Positions 1-11,662 of a DNA stretch of 64,000 nt are shown in pieces (position 1 is the stretch's first letter; every line of letters begins with the position of its first letter). Under the pieces are notes generated by a model. The model saw only the letters and a list, made by a program, of their open reading frames with translations, was not told the origin of the DNA and made no database searches. The position numbers and the translations under genes are program-made. This DNA comes from Diphasiastrum complanatum. Its lineage: Eukaryota > Streptophyta > Lycopodiopsida > Lycopodiales > Lycopodiaceae. The stretch lies in assembly GCA_029204225.1 (NCBI GenBank), contig CM055111.1, positions 29,222,340-29,286,339 of the forward strand. The letters run 5' to 3'.

Positions 1-84
1 ATAGCAATATAATCTGGGTAGCTTCATGTGAAGGATACTATCAGATCCTCGTCGATAAAGTTGACATCAATTAGCTGGTAGGGT

Positions 85-840
85 CTAGCTTTTAGAATCA
101 ACTTCCAATGTTCTGCCTTTGGGCAAGGATTTGTCAAGTTGGCCCCGCATTAGATATTTCACTATGTCTGCAGCCCATTTAGGTATTGTGTCAATATAAA
201 ACAAGACAACATCGGGTAGTTCATCATCAGGTTGGATTGTAGTTTCCTTCCCTTGAATTCGCGACACATGATCTACCATATAATGTTGGTTGCCCTTGTG
301 AACCACTATTCGAAAATCAAACTCCAACAGCAGAAGCAACCATCAAGTAATTCGCCATGTGTTGCAAGTTTTATTAACAAGATAAAACAAGGGTTAAAAT
401 GCGAAATGAGTGGCCATCAAATAATGCCTAAATTTCCTAACCTCATAAATCATAGTCAGTGCTTCCCGCTCTGTGGTAGAATAGTTCATTTTTGTGTCGC
501 TGATGGCAAATTAGATTGGAAAATTCTTTTTGCATTCTTCTGGCTGGGTTAAGACAGCTCCAATAGCATACTTTGATGATCAATATGCACATGAAATTCT
601 ATCGTCCAATTGGGCGCGGTCGTAAGATTGGCGTTGAGACCAATGCATCCTTAAGTTTTTGGAAAGCCTGTAGGGCTTCCTCCGTCCAATGTGGTTCTGT
701 TGTCATATTGGTCTTGCTAATTCCACAAAATCTAGAATGAAGATCCGGTAGTAATGACCCGTGAGAACATAGACTCCACGAATCGTCCTTGGTGGTGGCA
801 GATCAACAATGACCCTCATCTTTGATAAATCAGTGGCAAT
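85..840 (-). pseudogene. Ty3/gypsy reverse transcriptase-RNase H remnant
   Basis: Read on the - strand, this stretch gives the RT connection domain (a VIVDLPPPRTIRGV-like block followed by GHYYRIF), then an RNase H start (AIGAVLTQP, then TEREALTMIYEVRKFRHYL), and ends in EFDFRIVVHKGN...DHVSRI. That order is the RT/RNase H junction of Ty3/gypsy polyproteins, and the PPP block is typical of the Athila/Tat branch. Several stops and frame changes break it, so it cannot encode enzyme. No LTR, PBS or integrase is visible beside it, and the element continues off the left edge or is truncated. Family assignment is firm; the branch is an inference. Confidence 0.75.
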
Positions 841-1427
841 TCTGTGTCTTGACTCAGACAAAGGGCAATGGTTGCCATAAAACTATGGAATGGGGATTTG
901 CTATGGTTGCAAGACAACTCAATAGCTTAGAGTAGTAGAGTTCAAGGATTTGACAATGGGATATTAAGGGAGAGAATACTTCACTAGAGAATGTCCTGGG
1001 TGTACCCGAAGAGAGAGTCATAAGCAAAGTATTCGCAGAGTATTCTATATATCGTAACTTCTCCAATTGAGAATGAATATGCTCCATCCTTCCTTGTTGC
1101 ATAAAATGCTCCCTTTGCTCCAGTTGATAGTGTTATTGTTTTCAAATCATACTAAGCATTTCCGTTTTGTCCCTTTTGATACTTTGAATTGTAACTTCTT
1201 CCTCAATTAGTCTTAAAGACTTGAGTCTTGGCCTCATCAAGGTGACTTTCTAATCCTCAAAAACCCTGGATCTCCCTCATCTACCTGAGACCTTGACCAT
1301 AAAAGACATGAAATCACTTTTACTTGGCCAGTCTGGCCTTTTAAGAGAGAAGCTCGTACATGATGGGCTTTAAAATAAAAACCTCAAAAACAAAAGGATG
1401 GCATGAGGGAGCGAGTAGTTTTGGGAG
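841..1427. other. Spacer upstream of the LisH gene, no gene seen
   Basis: I see no coding region, RNA gene or element end here. A short - strand open frame (854-1102) has no recognisable motif and is taken as chance. The right part is the proximal promoter of the next gene. Confidence 0.5.
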
Positions 1428-1890
1428 TATAAAAAATCAAAAAAGCAGTTGCGCCAAAACTACCCGCCTTCTTTCTTATCTTTCTCGGGCTCCACTGTTC
1501 AAAAATTTCCCCCCTCTCCCTCGCTTTTTTTACTCCTCCCTCTTTCTCTCCCGCATTCATATTTTTGTTGTCTCCCTATTAAATCCCAGGGAAAACCCAA
1601 CAAAGAGCTGCGTTCTACTTTGCAGGTCTTCATTGCGATCCTTCATTTCTATCTTCTCATCTACGAAGACCTGCAAAATCTCTAGATCAGAGGTTCTGGA
1701 GATCTATGTTTGCTCGTTTGCAGCCTCCATGTGCTTAATTTATCCGCATTGAATCAGATCATTGCAAATTTTGTCTGCCCTTGAATTGCTTTATCCTGTA
1801 GCAGCTTCAATTGGGTTTGATTCTCAGCCGTTTTGTTCGAGCTTTCTCCTGTAGCAGCTTCAATTCAGTTGTTGATCAGCCCATCTGAAG
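1428..1890 (+). promoter_or_regulatory. TATA-like box and pyrimidine-rich 5' leader of the LisH gene
   Basis: TATAAAAAA at 1428-1436 is a good plant TATA box. A C/T-rich tract follows at about 1490-1560, typical of a plant transcription start and leader, and the first credible ATG is at 1891. The leader contains a near-repeated segment, CCTGTAGCAGCTTCAATT, at about 1795 and 1848. The exact start site is inferred. An open frame through 1360-1752 lies in the leader and has low-complexity content, so I do not call it a gene. Confidence 0.5.
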
Positions 1891-4449
1891 ATGGGCAAGC
1901 AACGTAAGAAGAGCAGGGATGAGGCAAAGATTGGAACTGGGAAGGTGACAGCAGTGCAGGTTGCCTTCATGGTGGAATGCTACCTGAGGGATCAACAATA
2001 TAGCAAAACTTTGACAGAGTTTAAAGCAGAAGCTTCGACACTTATTTCTCCATATAAATCAGTAAGCTTTTGATGAATTGTCATTCGTAGTTTCAAGCGA
2101 TTTAGCCCACAAATTTGCAGCTTTGTAGATCCATGATGCTTCTTGTACCTGAAAAATGTCAAGAGCAGACTTTGATCTTCTATTTGCGATTGCATTAGGT
2201 ACCAAAGAGGCTGATGAGCTTGAGTGCTATCCTAAACGAATACATCACTTTGAAGGAGCAACAGCTGGCGGTTTCGCAAGAAAAGGCAAGAATAGATAAG
2301 CTCTTCCGAGGCTTGCAGGATATGGTAGGAGCATATCAAGTAGGCAGCTTGCCTGCATGGTTTCCAACAATGCAAGCCTCTGTTGACTGCCCTCCTACAG
2401 CCGTTTGCGCTGCACGGACTGGGTCCACTCCAGTATCTGGTTGGCTACTTCTCTGCATTACTGCTCCTTGGATGACTATTTATTATAACATAGCACTCGA
2501 TGGATTGTAAAAAGGTGCTATAAATTCTATTATCTCGGTCTATAGAATGATTGAAAATAAGCACGAGTTTGAAGTTCGCTTACAAAATTAAGGTATGACT
2601 TTGCGATTCCAGGTGCTTATCCGTGCAATGCCGGTGTTACGATGAAAGGAAGCGATCCCAGAAACATCATCAATATTGAGCAAACATCTGTCCAAGAAGT
2701 GCAACATGCAAAGAGGAAAATTCCAGTTAGATCAAGGGATCTGCCGCCAGGTGATGCTGGTGGAGCACAGCTGAAGAAAGCGCGTGCCAATACGGGTAAT
2801 ACATTAGCAGCTAATATTTGTGGATTTTTGTTTTTTAAGAGGTCAATAATCTCCTGCCCGTTTCTTGCAATTCACTCTAGATATTCTTGTGAACGATTAC
2901 CAGGAGATCTTGCGAAGCTTCAAGCAAAGCGTGTGACAAGCTATTCTACTAAGGAGGTGCAAGCTCTGAACCCCTTGCAGCCGAGCACTCCGCCTGTTCA
3001 GCAATTTCCTCCAATACCAAAAAATCAGAACGCTGTCTATGTTACAAGCATGACTGTGCATTCAGCTTCTTTAGCGAATGGGCACCTACCTTGTCAAGCT
3101 TCACAATCCAAGGTTGATTCGCAGGATTTGCAACGTCCTACAAATCTTTCATATCAAAATTCTACGAATGCTCAAATAAATGTCAAGTTGCAAGATCCTC
3201 AAACTCCCCCCCGAGCAGGATGCTACCAGGAAGATGGTTCAACTCCACAGACTAATTGTAGCAATGACAACCGATTTGATTTGGTCGATTCCATGTATTC
3301 TTATTCCAATAACTCACCAGTTTATGCTTCGAATGCAACTCTATCGGAATCCTGTCAACAATCGATAGATTTATCATGCGAGGGTCAAGGACTGCGCAAA
3401 CCACAGAAACCGTCTGGTGCAGGTGATTTCAATGTTGATCACATACAGATCAAGAAGCAAACTAGCAAATGTCGAACATTAGATTTCAAAACGCCAATTG
3501 CTTCAAATTCTTACCTGGCCACAGCTTCACCTCCTGGCCAGCAAGCATTTCTTAGTGAGGATATTGAGCGTCAAACTTCTCCTGAGCTGAGTGACTCCTT
3601 TTTAGAGGATTTTCTGAGTTCTGATGCCGTCTCACCTGAGGATTTGTCATCTATTGACGAAATTTTGGCTGACCTTGGGGAAGTTTCCTTCTCAGATCTT
3701 CTGGGGGACGTTATTCCAGAGGAAATCCAAGAGCCAAACTTAGTCTTTCACGAAATTCAGCATCCAGAGACAATTCATGAAGCCAGGTACGCTCATTTCT
3801 GTTCGGATCGAGATCACAAAATGCTCATTTTTGTAAAACAGTCCTTCGGCATGCTGAATTCCTCTTACTTGTAGAGATTTGAACATCCTCTTGTCACTTG
3901 AATGTTCTGTAGATCCTAAATCACTGAGCTGATGTTTCTTGTTAATCGAATTGGTGGTATGCAGATCATTTAATGGCAACGATGCTTACAATCGTACTCT
4001 TCTCCGCACGAATGACATTGACGTTCTTTCACAACTGACGGATAAGGAGATGAATCGACAAGGTATCCCCTGCTTCAGACATCATCTCCCTATACATCCT
4101 TGAACTATCTTGAACAGTTTCTTTTTTGCATAATGTCTCATAAACTCTCAATAGGAAAAACAGCCTACGCATCTTATGCTGAAGAATCCATGTTTTGATA
4201 AATTCTGCAGAAATCAGATATAGCGGTTTGTCACCCCTCTCTCCGTCAAAAAACCAACAGACACGTTCTGGTGAGTCTTGTCATTTTTGCATCTACTACA
4301 CAGGCTGTTCATATTCATAACATGGTTTCACAGATGTTTCAATTCTCACCATAGATCTATTCAGGCGAAGAACATATCGCCAACTCAAAGCAGTCTATAG
4401 AACATTGAGAAACTTATGTGCAAGTGCAGGATTGTTTATTAACTCTTAA
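1891..4449 (+). CDS. LisH-domain plant nuclear-type protein, seven-exon model
   Basis: Proposed exons are 1891-2061, 2199-2439, 2613-2795, 2904-3786, 3965-4062, 4211-4270 and 4334-4449. They join in frame to about 583 codons with GT-AG borders. The N-terminus (MGKQRKKSRDE, basic) leads into a LisH motif, VAFMVECYLRDQQYSKTL, continuing to FKAEAS. Next come LSAILNEYITLKEQQLAV and a short coiled region. The long middle is Ser/Pro/Gln-rich, with KCRTLDFKTP followed by an acidic block (LSDSFLEDFLSS to EVSFSDLLGD). This order matches a family of uncharacterised plant LisH proteins whose tails contain RLDFD, an acidic FSFSELL-like patch and SPVK; here the tail reads LSPLSPSKN. LisH motifs mediate dimerisation. 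The basic start and acidic patch suggest a nuclear regulatory role, which is inference. Exon 1 and the 2904-3786 exon are the firmest; the last two exons and the stop are less certain. The short intron 2796-2903 is a multiple of three and has no stop. Confidence 0.8.
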
Positions 4450-4846
4450 AAAAATCTGCTGATGAACAGGTGAAAAGCTAAGGGAATCCCAGGGGAAAGA
4501 AAACTTGCTTGTGTCTGTTCGGCGGGATAAGAACACCGCATCAGGTTTACGTCGACTATGAAAGCAAAGCGCTATTGTCTGCACTCAACAACTAAACTCA
4601 GCTTCCGCCATCGCTGAAAACACAATTTCTTGCAAATCCAACTGTGCTTAGCTAATTGCAAAGCATCAAGGATCTTAAGCACACCTTACAGTCATCTTTG
4701 TCTCAGAAATGCTTATTTCTCTGCAGACTCCAAACTCCAAACTCCAAACTGCAGAAACCAAATAACTGACAGCAGCTTCTAGCTTCTGCTGCATCCAACA
4801 AATTCAAAGCTGAGCAATGAATCCCAGCTCAACAAAATTACGCTAA
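4450..4846. other. 3' flank of the LisH gene
   Basis: Probably 3' UTR and flank. A small run of AAACTCC units lies near 4727-4750. No gene or classical AATAAA signal is obvious. Confidence 0.35.
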
Positions 4847-5600
4847 ATTTGAGAGCTACTTCTGTGATCCATGGAATTGTTGATGCTTTTCTTTTACATT
4901 TAGAGATTTGCTCCAAAGCTTTTAGGCTTTTGATTCCATAGCAGTAAACCAGTTGTGCCCATTTGCTAAAAGTTGAGATTTCACTCTTACTTTGAGAGCT
5001 GCTTCTGTGGCTATGGAATTGTTGATGCTTTTTGTTTACATTTTAGAGATCAAATCCAAAGCTTTTAGGCTTTTGATTCCATAGCAGTAAACCTATTGTG
5101 CCCATTTGCTAAAAGTTGAGATCTATGGAATTGTTGATGCTTTTCGTTTACATTTAGAGATCAGATCTAAAGCTTTTAGGCTTTGATTCCATAGCAGTAA
5201 ACCTATAGAGCCCATTTGCTGAAAGTTGATCTCACTCTTAATTTGAGAGCTATAAATGTGATCTATGGAATTGTTGATGCTTTTCGTTTACATTTAGAGA
5301 TCAGATCTAAAGCTTTTAGGCTTTTGATTCCATAGCAGTAAACCTATAGAGCCCATTTGCTAAAAGTTGAGATCTTACTCTTAATTTGAGAGCTACTTTT
5401 GTGATCTATGGAATTGTTGATGCTTTTCGTTTACATTTAGAGATCAAATCCAAGGCTTTTAGGCTTTTGATTCCATAGCAGTAAACCTATTGTGCCCATT
5501 TGCTAAAAGTTGAGATCTCACTCTTAATTTGAGAGCTACTTCTGTGATCTATGGAATTGATGATGCTTTTCGTTTACATTTAGAGATCAGATCCAAAGCG
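4847..5600 (+). repeat. Tandem repeat of about 125-145 bp, six copies
   Basis: Units begin near 4848, 4993, 5115, 5242, 5388 and 5528. Each carries a GAGAGCTNCTTNTGTG start (missing in the third), then TATGGAATTGTTGATGCTTT, a TTTACATTTAGAGATCA block, AAAGCTTTTAGGCTTT, GATTCCATAGCAGTAAACC and GCCCATTTGCTAAAAGTTGA. TATGGAATTG and its partner ATTCCATAG form a stem-like pair in each unit. The array lies just 3' of the LisH gene; the last unit is cut off at about 5598. Confidence 0.9.
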
Positions 5601-5682
5601 ACACTCAAAATGTCTATTAGATTGATCGGTGGGTCTGCCCGGTCTCATGGAGATTTAACCACCACTTGTAGGCCATGGGTCC

Positions 5683-6300
5683 TAGGGATCTCAAAAAGTG
5701 CAAAAATCAAAATTTTCATGCTTTCCAATGTAGAATGATGAGTGCTTGGGCTCTTGGCTCACATTGTGGATAGTGTACTGGCTCAATGAGATCTATCAAT
5801 GGTGAAGGAGACGAGCCAACATATTAAAAATTGAAGACTGCAGGTCAAAAGTAGTAAATTTGGGATTTTTTTGACTTTCTAGATGAAGGTTTGGGTGTCT
5901 TGGCTTTCTTGACTCAAGTTAAGCTCTTTTTTAGTGGGTGATGCAACTTGCAAATAGGCGAAGCAAGAGCAGGTCAAAAGTAGTAAATTTGGGATTTTTT
6001 TGACTTTCTAGATGAAGGTTTGGGTGTCTTGGCTTTCTTGACTCAAGTTAAGCTCTTTTTTAGTGGGTGATGCAACTTGCAAATAGGCGAAGCAAGAGCT
6101 TGAGAGCAGTGAGATATGACACTTTGGAATTTATACAACTCTCAATCCCAATTGACAGGCACTTTGGGATCCCAGAAAGTGCAAAAATTAGGATTTTCAC
6201 TTTCCAATGTAGAATGATGAGTACTTGGGATCTTGGCTCGGCCTTTGGATAGTGTACTGGGCTCAGTGAGATCTATCAATGATGGAGGAGGCGAACCAAG
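5683..6300 (+). repeat. Dispersed direct repeat flanking a perfect 129-bp tandem duplication
   Basis: A segment of about 130 bp (5683-5820) recurs at about 6165-6300. Both hold AAGTGCAAAAAT, CTTTCCAATGTAGAATGATG, TGGATAGTGTACTGG and GAGATCTATCAATG. Between them, 5842-5970 is repeated without a visible change at 5971-6099. No coding content is recognised. Confidence 0.8.
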
Positions 6301-6805
6301 ATGGGTTTTTACTAAGGATGTAGAGGCAAGTTTCTCAAAAACTTTGAGGGCAAATATCTTGGTAATGGTGCAAGCTCTTGGCTCGCCCGTACAGTCTTTA
6401 GCAAGTAATTGTCTCTCTAATCTGAGCTAGGCGAGCCAAGCTGAGCAGATTTGGAGCTCTGGGGAACCAAAACAGGTCCAGGGTGTTTTTTCTATGTAAA
6501 ATTTTCAAATCTTACAGTTCAATTGAGGATTCAAAACCCTGTTTGGCAATTTTGTGACAAGTTGCCACAGTCAGATTTGGAGAGGCAGATTCATGGTGGT
6601 TTAAAAATTAGTTTGAAAGCTGTTTCCCCCACTGTCTTGTGGGGGAATGATAGTTCCTCACATACATATGCTCAAAACATCCAAACCACAAGCATAACAA
6701 GCATAATTTTGTTTTTGCAAAGTAGCCACTAAAAACTAGTGACCAGTCCCTACAACAAGGCAAGTAAAAAAAAATGGAAAACAACAAAAGTAAACAAGCA
6801 TTTGG
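6301..6805. other. Leader-like region next to a primer binding site, no gene seen
   Basis: By position this would be the 5' internal leader of a - strand LTR element, because a primer binding site abuts it at 6806-6825. No gag frame is visible on the - strand, so that copy is truncated or replaced. Confidence 0.35.
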
Positions 6806-6825
6806 CTCCCAGGCAACGGCGCCAA
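6806..6825 (-). other. Primer binding site of a gypsy-type element
   Basis: On the - strand it reads TTGGCGCCGTTGCCTGGGAG, directly after the LTR end (CAACA). This wording matches primer sites of Athila/Tat-type gypsy elements. It lies on the outer side of the LTR at 6826-7669. Confidence 0.7.
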
Positions 6826-7669
6826 TGTTGTCAAGAATTAAAAGGCTTTCCACCTTTTCCTCTTAAGTCATTTGTAGCACAAGAAGTGGGCTCGAACCTA
6901 GGAGCCGTGAAGATGCTTGCAAAACAAAGAGTGTTAACATCTACTTCTACGTGCAAACAAATAGCATTTCAACCAAAACATCACCAAAATAAATTAATCA
7001 CTAACTCTATCTCTCTCACTTCTCTCACATTCTCTTTCAACACACTCACACACACTCTTCCACCCACTCTCGCTCTAATATCCAATCTACTCTTTTTAAC
7101 CACACTTTACAAGCTTAACTAGAAATAGAAACACTCAAAGAGAAAGCACTTATGCTAAAATGGGGCTAAAATAGCAAGAACTTAAGCAAATATGCATACT
7201 ACATAAAGTCACACTAAACACTTAGCTCTCATACATTAAGGATATAATTTACATAAAAGGGCTTGTCTTTATAATAAGCTTGTGGAGTTTCCTTTTCACA
7301 TTTACTTATGGGACAAGGCATTTCAAGTCTCAATATAGGATGCAAGTTTTTGTTTTGGAATCTTGACATTGATACTTTTTTAAGTCTAAGTTTAAACCTT
7401 TAGATTTGCAAAAATTGGTTCCTTGCCCCCTAGTGATTAATGGCACCACAAGTTGGACTTATGCACGAAGGTGCCATACTTGGGGCTTAACGTGACTTGT
7501 CTACTAACAACTCTTCAAGATGGGCTTATACTCACAAGATGCCATGCTTGGGCCAATAATTACATAAAATCATTATTTCCATAGGCTACTTTCCTGTAAG
7601 GTACTTTTTTCCTAAATACTTTTGGGCTCCATTGAAATGCCCCTTAGGCCTTGTATTCAATCCCCCACA
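6826..7669 (-). mobile_element. LTR of a gag-only (TR-GAG-like) retrotransposon
   Basis: On the - strand it starts TGTGGGGGATTG and ends CTTGACAACA, with TG...CA ends and a length of about 844 bp. A polypurine tract sits just before its start (7670-7680) and a primer site just after its end (6806-6825). One LTR flanked by both means internal regions once lay on both sides, as in a tandem or recombined element. No second copy of this LTR was found in the window. Confidence 0.75.
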
Positions 7670-7686
7670 CTCCCCCGCTGCTAAAT
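7670..7686 (-). other. Polypurine tract
   Basis: The - strand reads AGCAGCGGGGGAG directly before the LTR start TGTGGGGG. It is the plus-strand priming site of the gag-only element. Confidence 0.65.
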
Positions 7687-8985
7687 GGTTGCCAGTCCCA
7701 TGGCAATTAGTGTGTTTTATTTTTGTTTTTTGGTATTCACTTGTTGCTCAACTTCTAGCTCTTCGTTTTACTTGCGAATTTTTTGAATGAGCTTTTTTGT
7801 AGCCTTCCATTGCCTAGGCCGTAGGATTGTGTCATCTTTAAGCGGCTCGAAGACATGTGAGCTATGGGGCAACCATTGGATATGTTGCCACTCCTCCACT
7901 CGTGCTACATGTTGAGACGTTGTCATAGGTGCTCGATAGTAAATTCTTGCCACTGGTCTTGAAATATCAAGCTGAGAAGGGGGTGTTAGGATCAAAATAC
8001 AAAGGACTCAAGGAACAGTTCCAATGGAACTCAAAATAACTAGGAAAAGAGAGCTCTTTGCAGTTGAGAGCCGCTTGTCACACCATTGGATCAATTAAAA
8101 TATGGTCCTTTTGGAAGAACTGCTCCAAGGTGTACTTGGCTTGGAACTCTTGGAGTCTAGGGCTTCTTCAAGAACATGTTTGATGCTCTTGCTTGCTTGT
8201 CCTTGGTCCGCATCCATGCTTGTTGCTTTGTCGTGCGAGAGGGTTTCTTGGGTTGAGCTTCTACTAGATGGTTCACCCTCGAGCACATCCAGCTACACAA
8301 ATGTGAAGGTTGTATCAAATTGAAAGGAGCTGGAGTTGATGCTTGTGTGCTTGTTGGTGCAGATGGGGCCCCTGGGGATGTCGTCACTGGCCCTAGGCTT
8401 GTAGTGGCTGGTTGCATGTGTTCTAGAATTTGTGATGCCAAATCCTCAGCCAACTAACTACGTTGATGATTGGATTGACGTAACATCTTTGCTTGATCTT
8501 GAATCCTTGGAACAACTTTTCCTATGCTTGTAGCATTTGCAAGGATCACTTGCTCCTGATGCTCACTCTTTTTATGTTTTGTTTTGATCCTGATTTGCAA
8601 TGCTTGATTTTGTCTTTGTAGAAATGGTACCATGGCCTGATAGGATTTGATACTGGCCTGCATGGCATCCAGTTCTAATTGCATCTTGGCCATCTTGGCC
8701 TTCTTGAGAAGAATTAGGTGGCCTCTGTGAATGCTTTGGAGGTGCTTGGGAATGTTGGAAAGTTTCTGGAAAATTGTGGTAGCATCTCTTTAGTAAATGT
8801 GAGTTTGAGCGGGATCCCACTTCTTTATATAGACCCCTTCCCCCCCTCCAAATTTGGGGAACCAAGATGTTAGATATCAAATCGACTAGAAAAGGCATTT
8901 TAAGATCAATGGTGACAATGGAGAGCCAAGATCACGTCATTCACATGTATTGGCCAAAAAAAACTCAGTTCAACTTTGAAAATCA
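7687..8985 (-). mobile_element. 3' internal region of the gag-only element, no pol
   Basis: This lies between the gag zinc knuckles and the polypurine tract, where protease, reverse transcriptase and integrase would normally be. Only short - strand frames occur (for example 8157-8453, Pro/Thr/Ser-rich, and 8454-8693, Gln-rich). None has a catalytic motif, so the element appears to lack pol altogether rather than carrying a decayed copy. Confidence 0.55.
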
Positions 8986-10892
8986 CTAAATCTTTATTTT
9001 TGGGAGTTTGGTTGGGGATCTTGGCTCACCTGTTTGACAATAGTTTTAGCATGGAAGATGTGCAAAATACAAAGGGGCGCGAACCATGATGTCATTTTCA
9101 CACGTGTGGGGAGCATGTTTAGTGATTTTCTAAGAATATGTCCCCAAGCTCCTCGTTCAAAATTCTCTCTACCACTTGGGACTCTTTCAAGTGTTGGTGG
9201 GCACGTGTCACGTGTTTGAACGTAGACAGGCGAATTTAGTTTTGTGGATTTTGCTCTCCTATCATGTACAATAGTTGCTAGGTTGACAGGTGCGTCAACT
9301 TGCGGCTCTACTAGTCGGGATGGGCAATCTTTATAGCAATGCCATGGCCACATTCCCTACAAATAGGTGTGTCGGTGCTTTTGAATGGGCACTCAACAAT
9401 GCGGTGGTTCTTTCCACAGCGATACATTGGATAGGTGCTCTGTTTCCGTAGAAACGTTGTTGCGCAGTAAATAAGGGATAAATAAAAGCTTCAGTTCCAT
9501 CTGAGTAAAAACAGGGGAACTCTTGATCCTCAGGCATATACACGTTCTCAAGGCTGAACTCTAGCTGAGGTTGAGGATCATGACCTGTGGTAGCAAAGTT
9601 TGTTGGGACAACGGTTCATCTGAGGCCCAGCCTGTCGCACTACTAAGGCTTGTGTTGCGTTATTAGGTCCAGGTAGCGCGAAACATTGTGGGGGTGTTTG
9701 TTGGAATGTGGGCCTTTGATAACTCGTAATTTGGGGACCCTGTCGTTGCATCCTCTCCACTGGTATTGTCGTGCAACGGCTTGTATTCTCGGATTGTAGA
9801 TACAAGTAGATGTATCATGATTGTTGGTGTTGCAAAAGATGCAAAACTTTTGGGCTATCTATCTACTCTATGGAATTCGTTCGTCGTGTGATTTTGTTGG
9901 CAGGCGGGACACCAAACATTATCACGCTTGGGAAATTGGTTGACAATAGGCCCTTGTGGTGTGGTATTTTTCAACTTCTGTTCAAAATCTTTGGATATCT
10001 TCTCCATCTGTGCCTGGTGGGTTTTATTCATGGTTTCAAGTTGTTGTAACAACAATTGTGCGGCAACATCGAAAGAGGATCCTTCACCTTGGAATCTATG
10101 GCTTTGGTCAGTAACAATAGCTCATGAACATTGGAGTTTGTATTCTTCATCGGAGCCTTTGTCTTCTTCGCGGATGGCATCATCCATAGCATCATGTAAG
10201 GTAGCATAGGATTCTGGAGGTCTAAGTTCACGCCTGATAGATTTTTGGAGGCCAGCCATGAACCATATGAGCACGGCCTGATCAGGTGCTCAGTGAGCAA
10301 GGCATTCAGTCTTAAGACGTTTGAGTCATTCGATGTAATCGCGTACCCTCTCCTCCTTTCTCATTTTGATCCTACTAAGCAACAAGAATGGTCTTTCAAG
10401 AAATATAGATTATTTGAATCTCTTAACGAATGAGTCCTTGAGTGATTCCCACTCGTTTTGTTCGTGACGCTCAAGGTTGAAATACCATTCGTGAGCGACA
10501 TCAATCAGGGTCATACTAAAGAGTCGGAGTTTTTCTTCTGGAGTTGTCTCTCCATACACCTCACATGCTTCCTCATAAATCTGAAGATAGTGTGCTGGGT
10601 CGGTAGTACCATCGTATCGTGGTAGATCAAGTCTAGGAGCTCATTGATTATGTGGAATGGCTTCTGGTAATGGTACAACAAAGGCAAACGGGTTGGGGAT
10701 CCTTTGGGCTCCTGGTGCGTTAGGTGGTATTGGATTCTCTTGAGGTTGGTTTGGATTATTGGCAGCCATGTCGAAGTGCTCTTGGAAATTTTGGGGTTGG
10801 GGACGACTAGTTGATGGTTCCTGATCTCCAAGCGAATTCTCTTCCTCTCTTGAGATCCTAGATCTACTCTTTCGACCTGATCTTAGTTGCAT
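8986..10892 (-). pseudogene. gag of a non-autonomous gypsy-like element, frameshifted
   Basis: The - strand start MQLRSGRKSRSRISREEE (10892) leads to a Pro/Asn-rich stretch. A retrotransposon gag core follows: YDGTTDPAQYLQIYEEAC, then VAHEWYFNLERHEQNEWE and LKDSFVKRF. Farther on are a coiled segment (LLQQLETMNKTHQAQMEKI) and a CPACQQNHTTNEF zinc-binding motif. Near 9330-9440 are CGKNHRIVEC and CRECGH, with the last knuckle completed in another frame (CYKDCPS). Stops and shifts at several points mean it is not translated as one protein. Gag would form the particle that packages element RNA. With no pol downstream it fits the class called TR-GAG, which depends on enzymes from other elements. 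Confidence 0.75.
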
Positions 10893-11104
10893 CCAAACAA
10901 AAGATCTTGTCTAGGTCCATAGCTTGGAAACGTATCTTGTTTGGGAAGGCAACAAGGCTTCTTCAATTTAGGGATCCAAGATTTGGGGATTATGGGATTC
11001 GAGAGCAAAAGTGGATATGAGTTGGGAATTGTAGAAAAAAATGGTGCTTGAGGAGTTGGGGAACGACAAAGTTTGGGAATGGAAAGTAAAAAAAAAAAGG
11101 CACA

Positions 11105-11215
11105 AGGGTGATTGGGGAATACAAATCTGGGATTCACAAAAACTCTTGCAGATTTGGGATTCACAAAAGGTCTTGCAGATTTGGGATTCACAAAAAATCT
11201 TGCAGATTTGGGATC
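11105..11215. repeat. Short tandem repeat of about 33 bp in the gag leader
   Basis: TTGGGATTCACAAAA followed by TCTTGCAGA is repeated about three and a half times. It lies upstream of gag on the - strand, so it belongs to the 5' leader of the gag-only element. The 5' LTR of that element is not found to its right. Confidence 0.8.
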
Positions 11216-11282
11216 CCAAAATGGGAAGACAATTCTGGGAATGTAGTGTGAAGGATTCCAGATAATTCAAGATCCAGTCCAT

Positions 11283-11662
11283 GTCCCTAATCTTCGGTTA
11301 CAATAAGGAGCAAACTAACAATCTTGCCATTGTAGAAAAATTAGCATCTACATACAAAATGAGATGCAAACTCTAAGAGATACTGATCAAACATGAACCA
11401 AAACATAAAATATAGTTGTTGTATCTCGAAGATCTCAAAATTTAAATAACAGAGATCCCGAAGACCTCGAAAACGAAGAACTCAAAGAAATGTTCGCGAA
11501 CAATAGGAGCTCAGCCGAAGGTCAAATGACGTGAAACGAAAATGTTTGAGACACCCGAAGGTTGAATACTTTTGACTCTTCACGCTCCAAAGGACCAGGA
11601 AGATCAAACAAGTACCATGAAGTACAGTTTCCTGATATGATATGATGATGTCAAGAGAACAA
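11283..11662. other. Spacer before a copia LTR, no gene seen
   Basis: AT-rich DNA with repeated GAAGACCTCGAA-like words. I recognise no gene or element end. Confidence 0.3.

Noticed and set aside
4847-5600. CRISPR or centromeric satellite
   Set aside because: Six diverged units only, no spacers, and located beside a gene.
8102-8323. + strand open frame over the gag-only element
   Set aside because: Opposite strand to the element and low-complexity Leu/Ser; a shadow frame.
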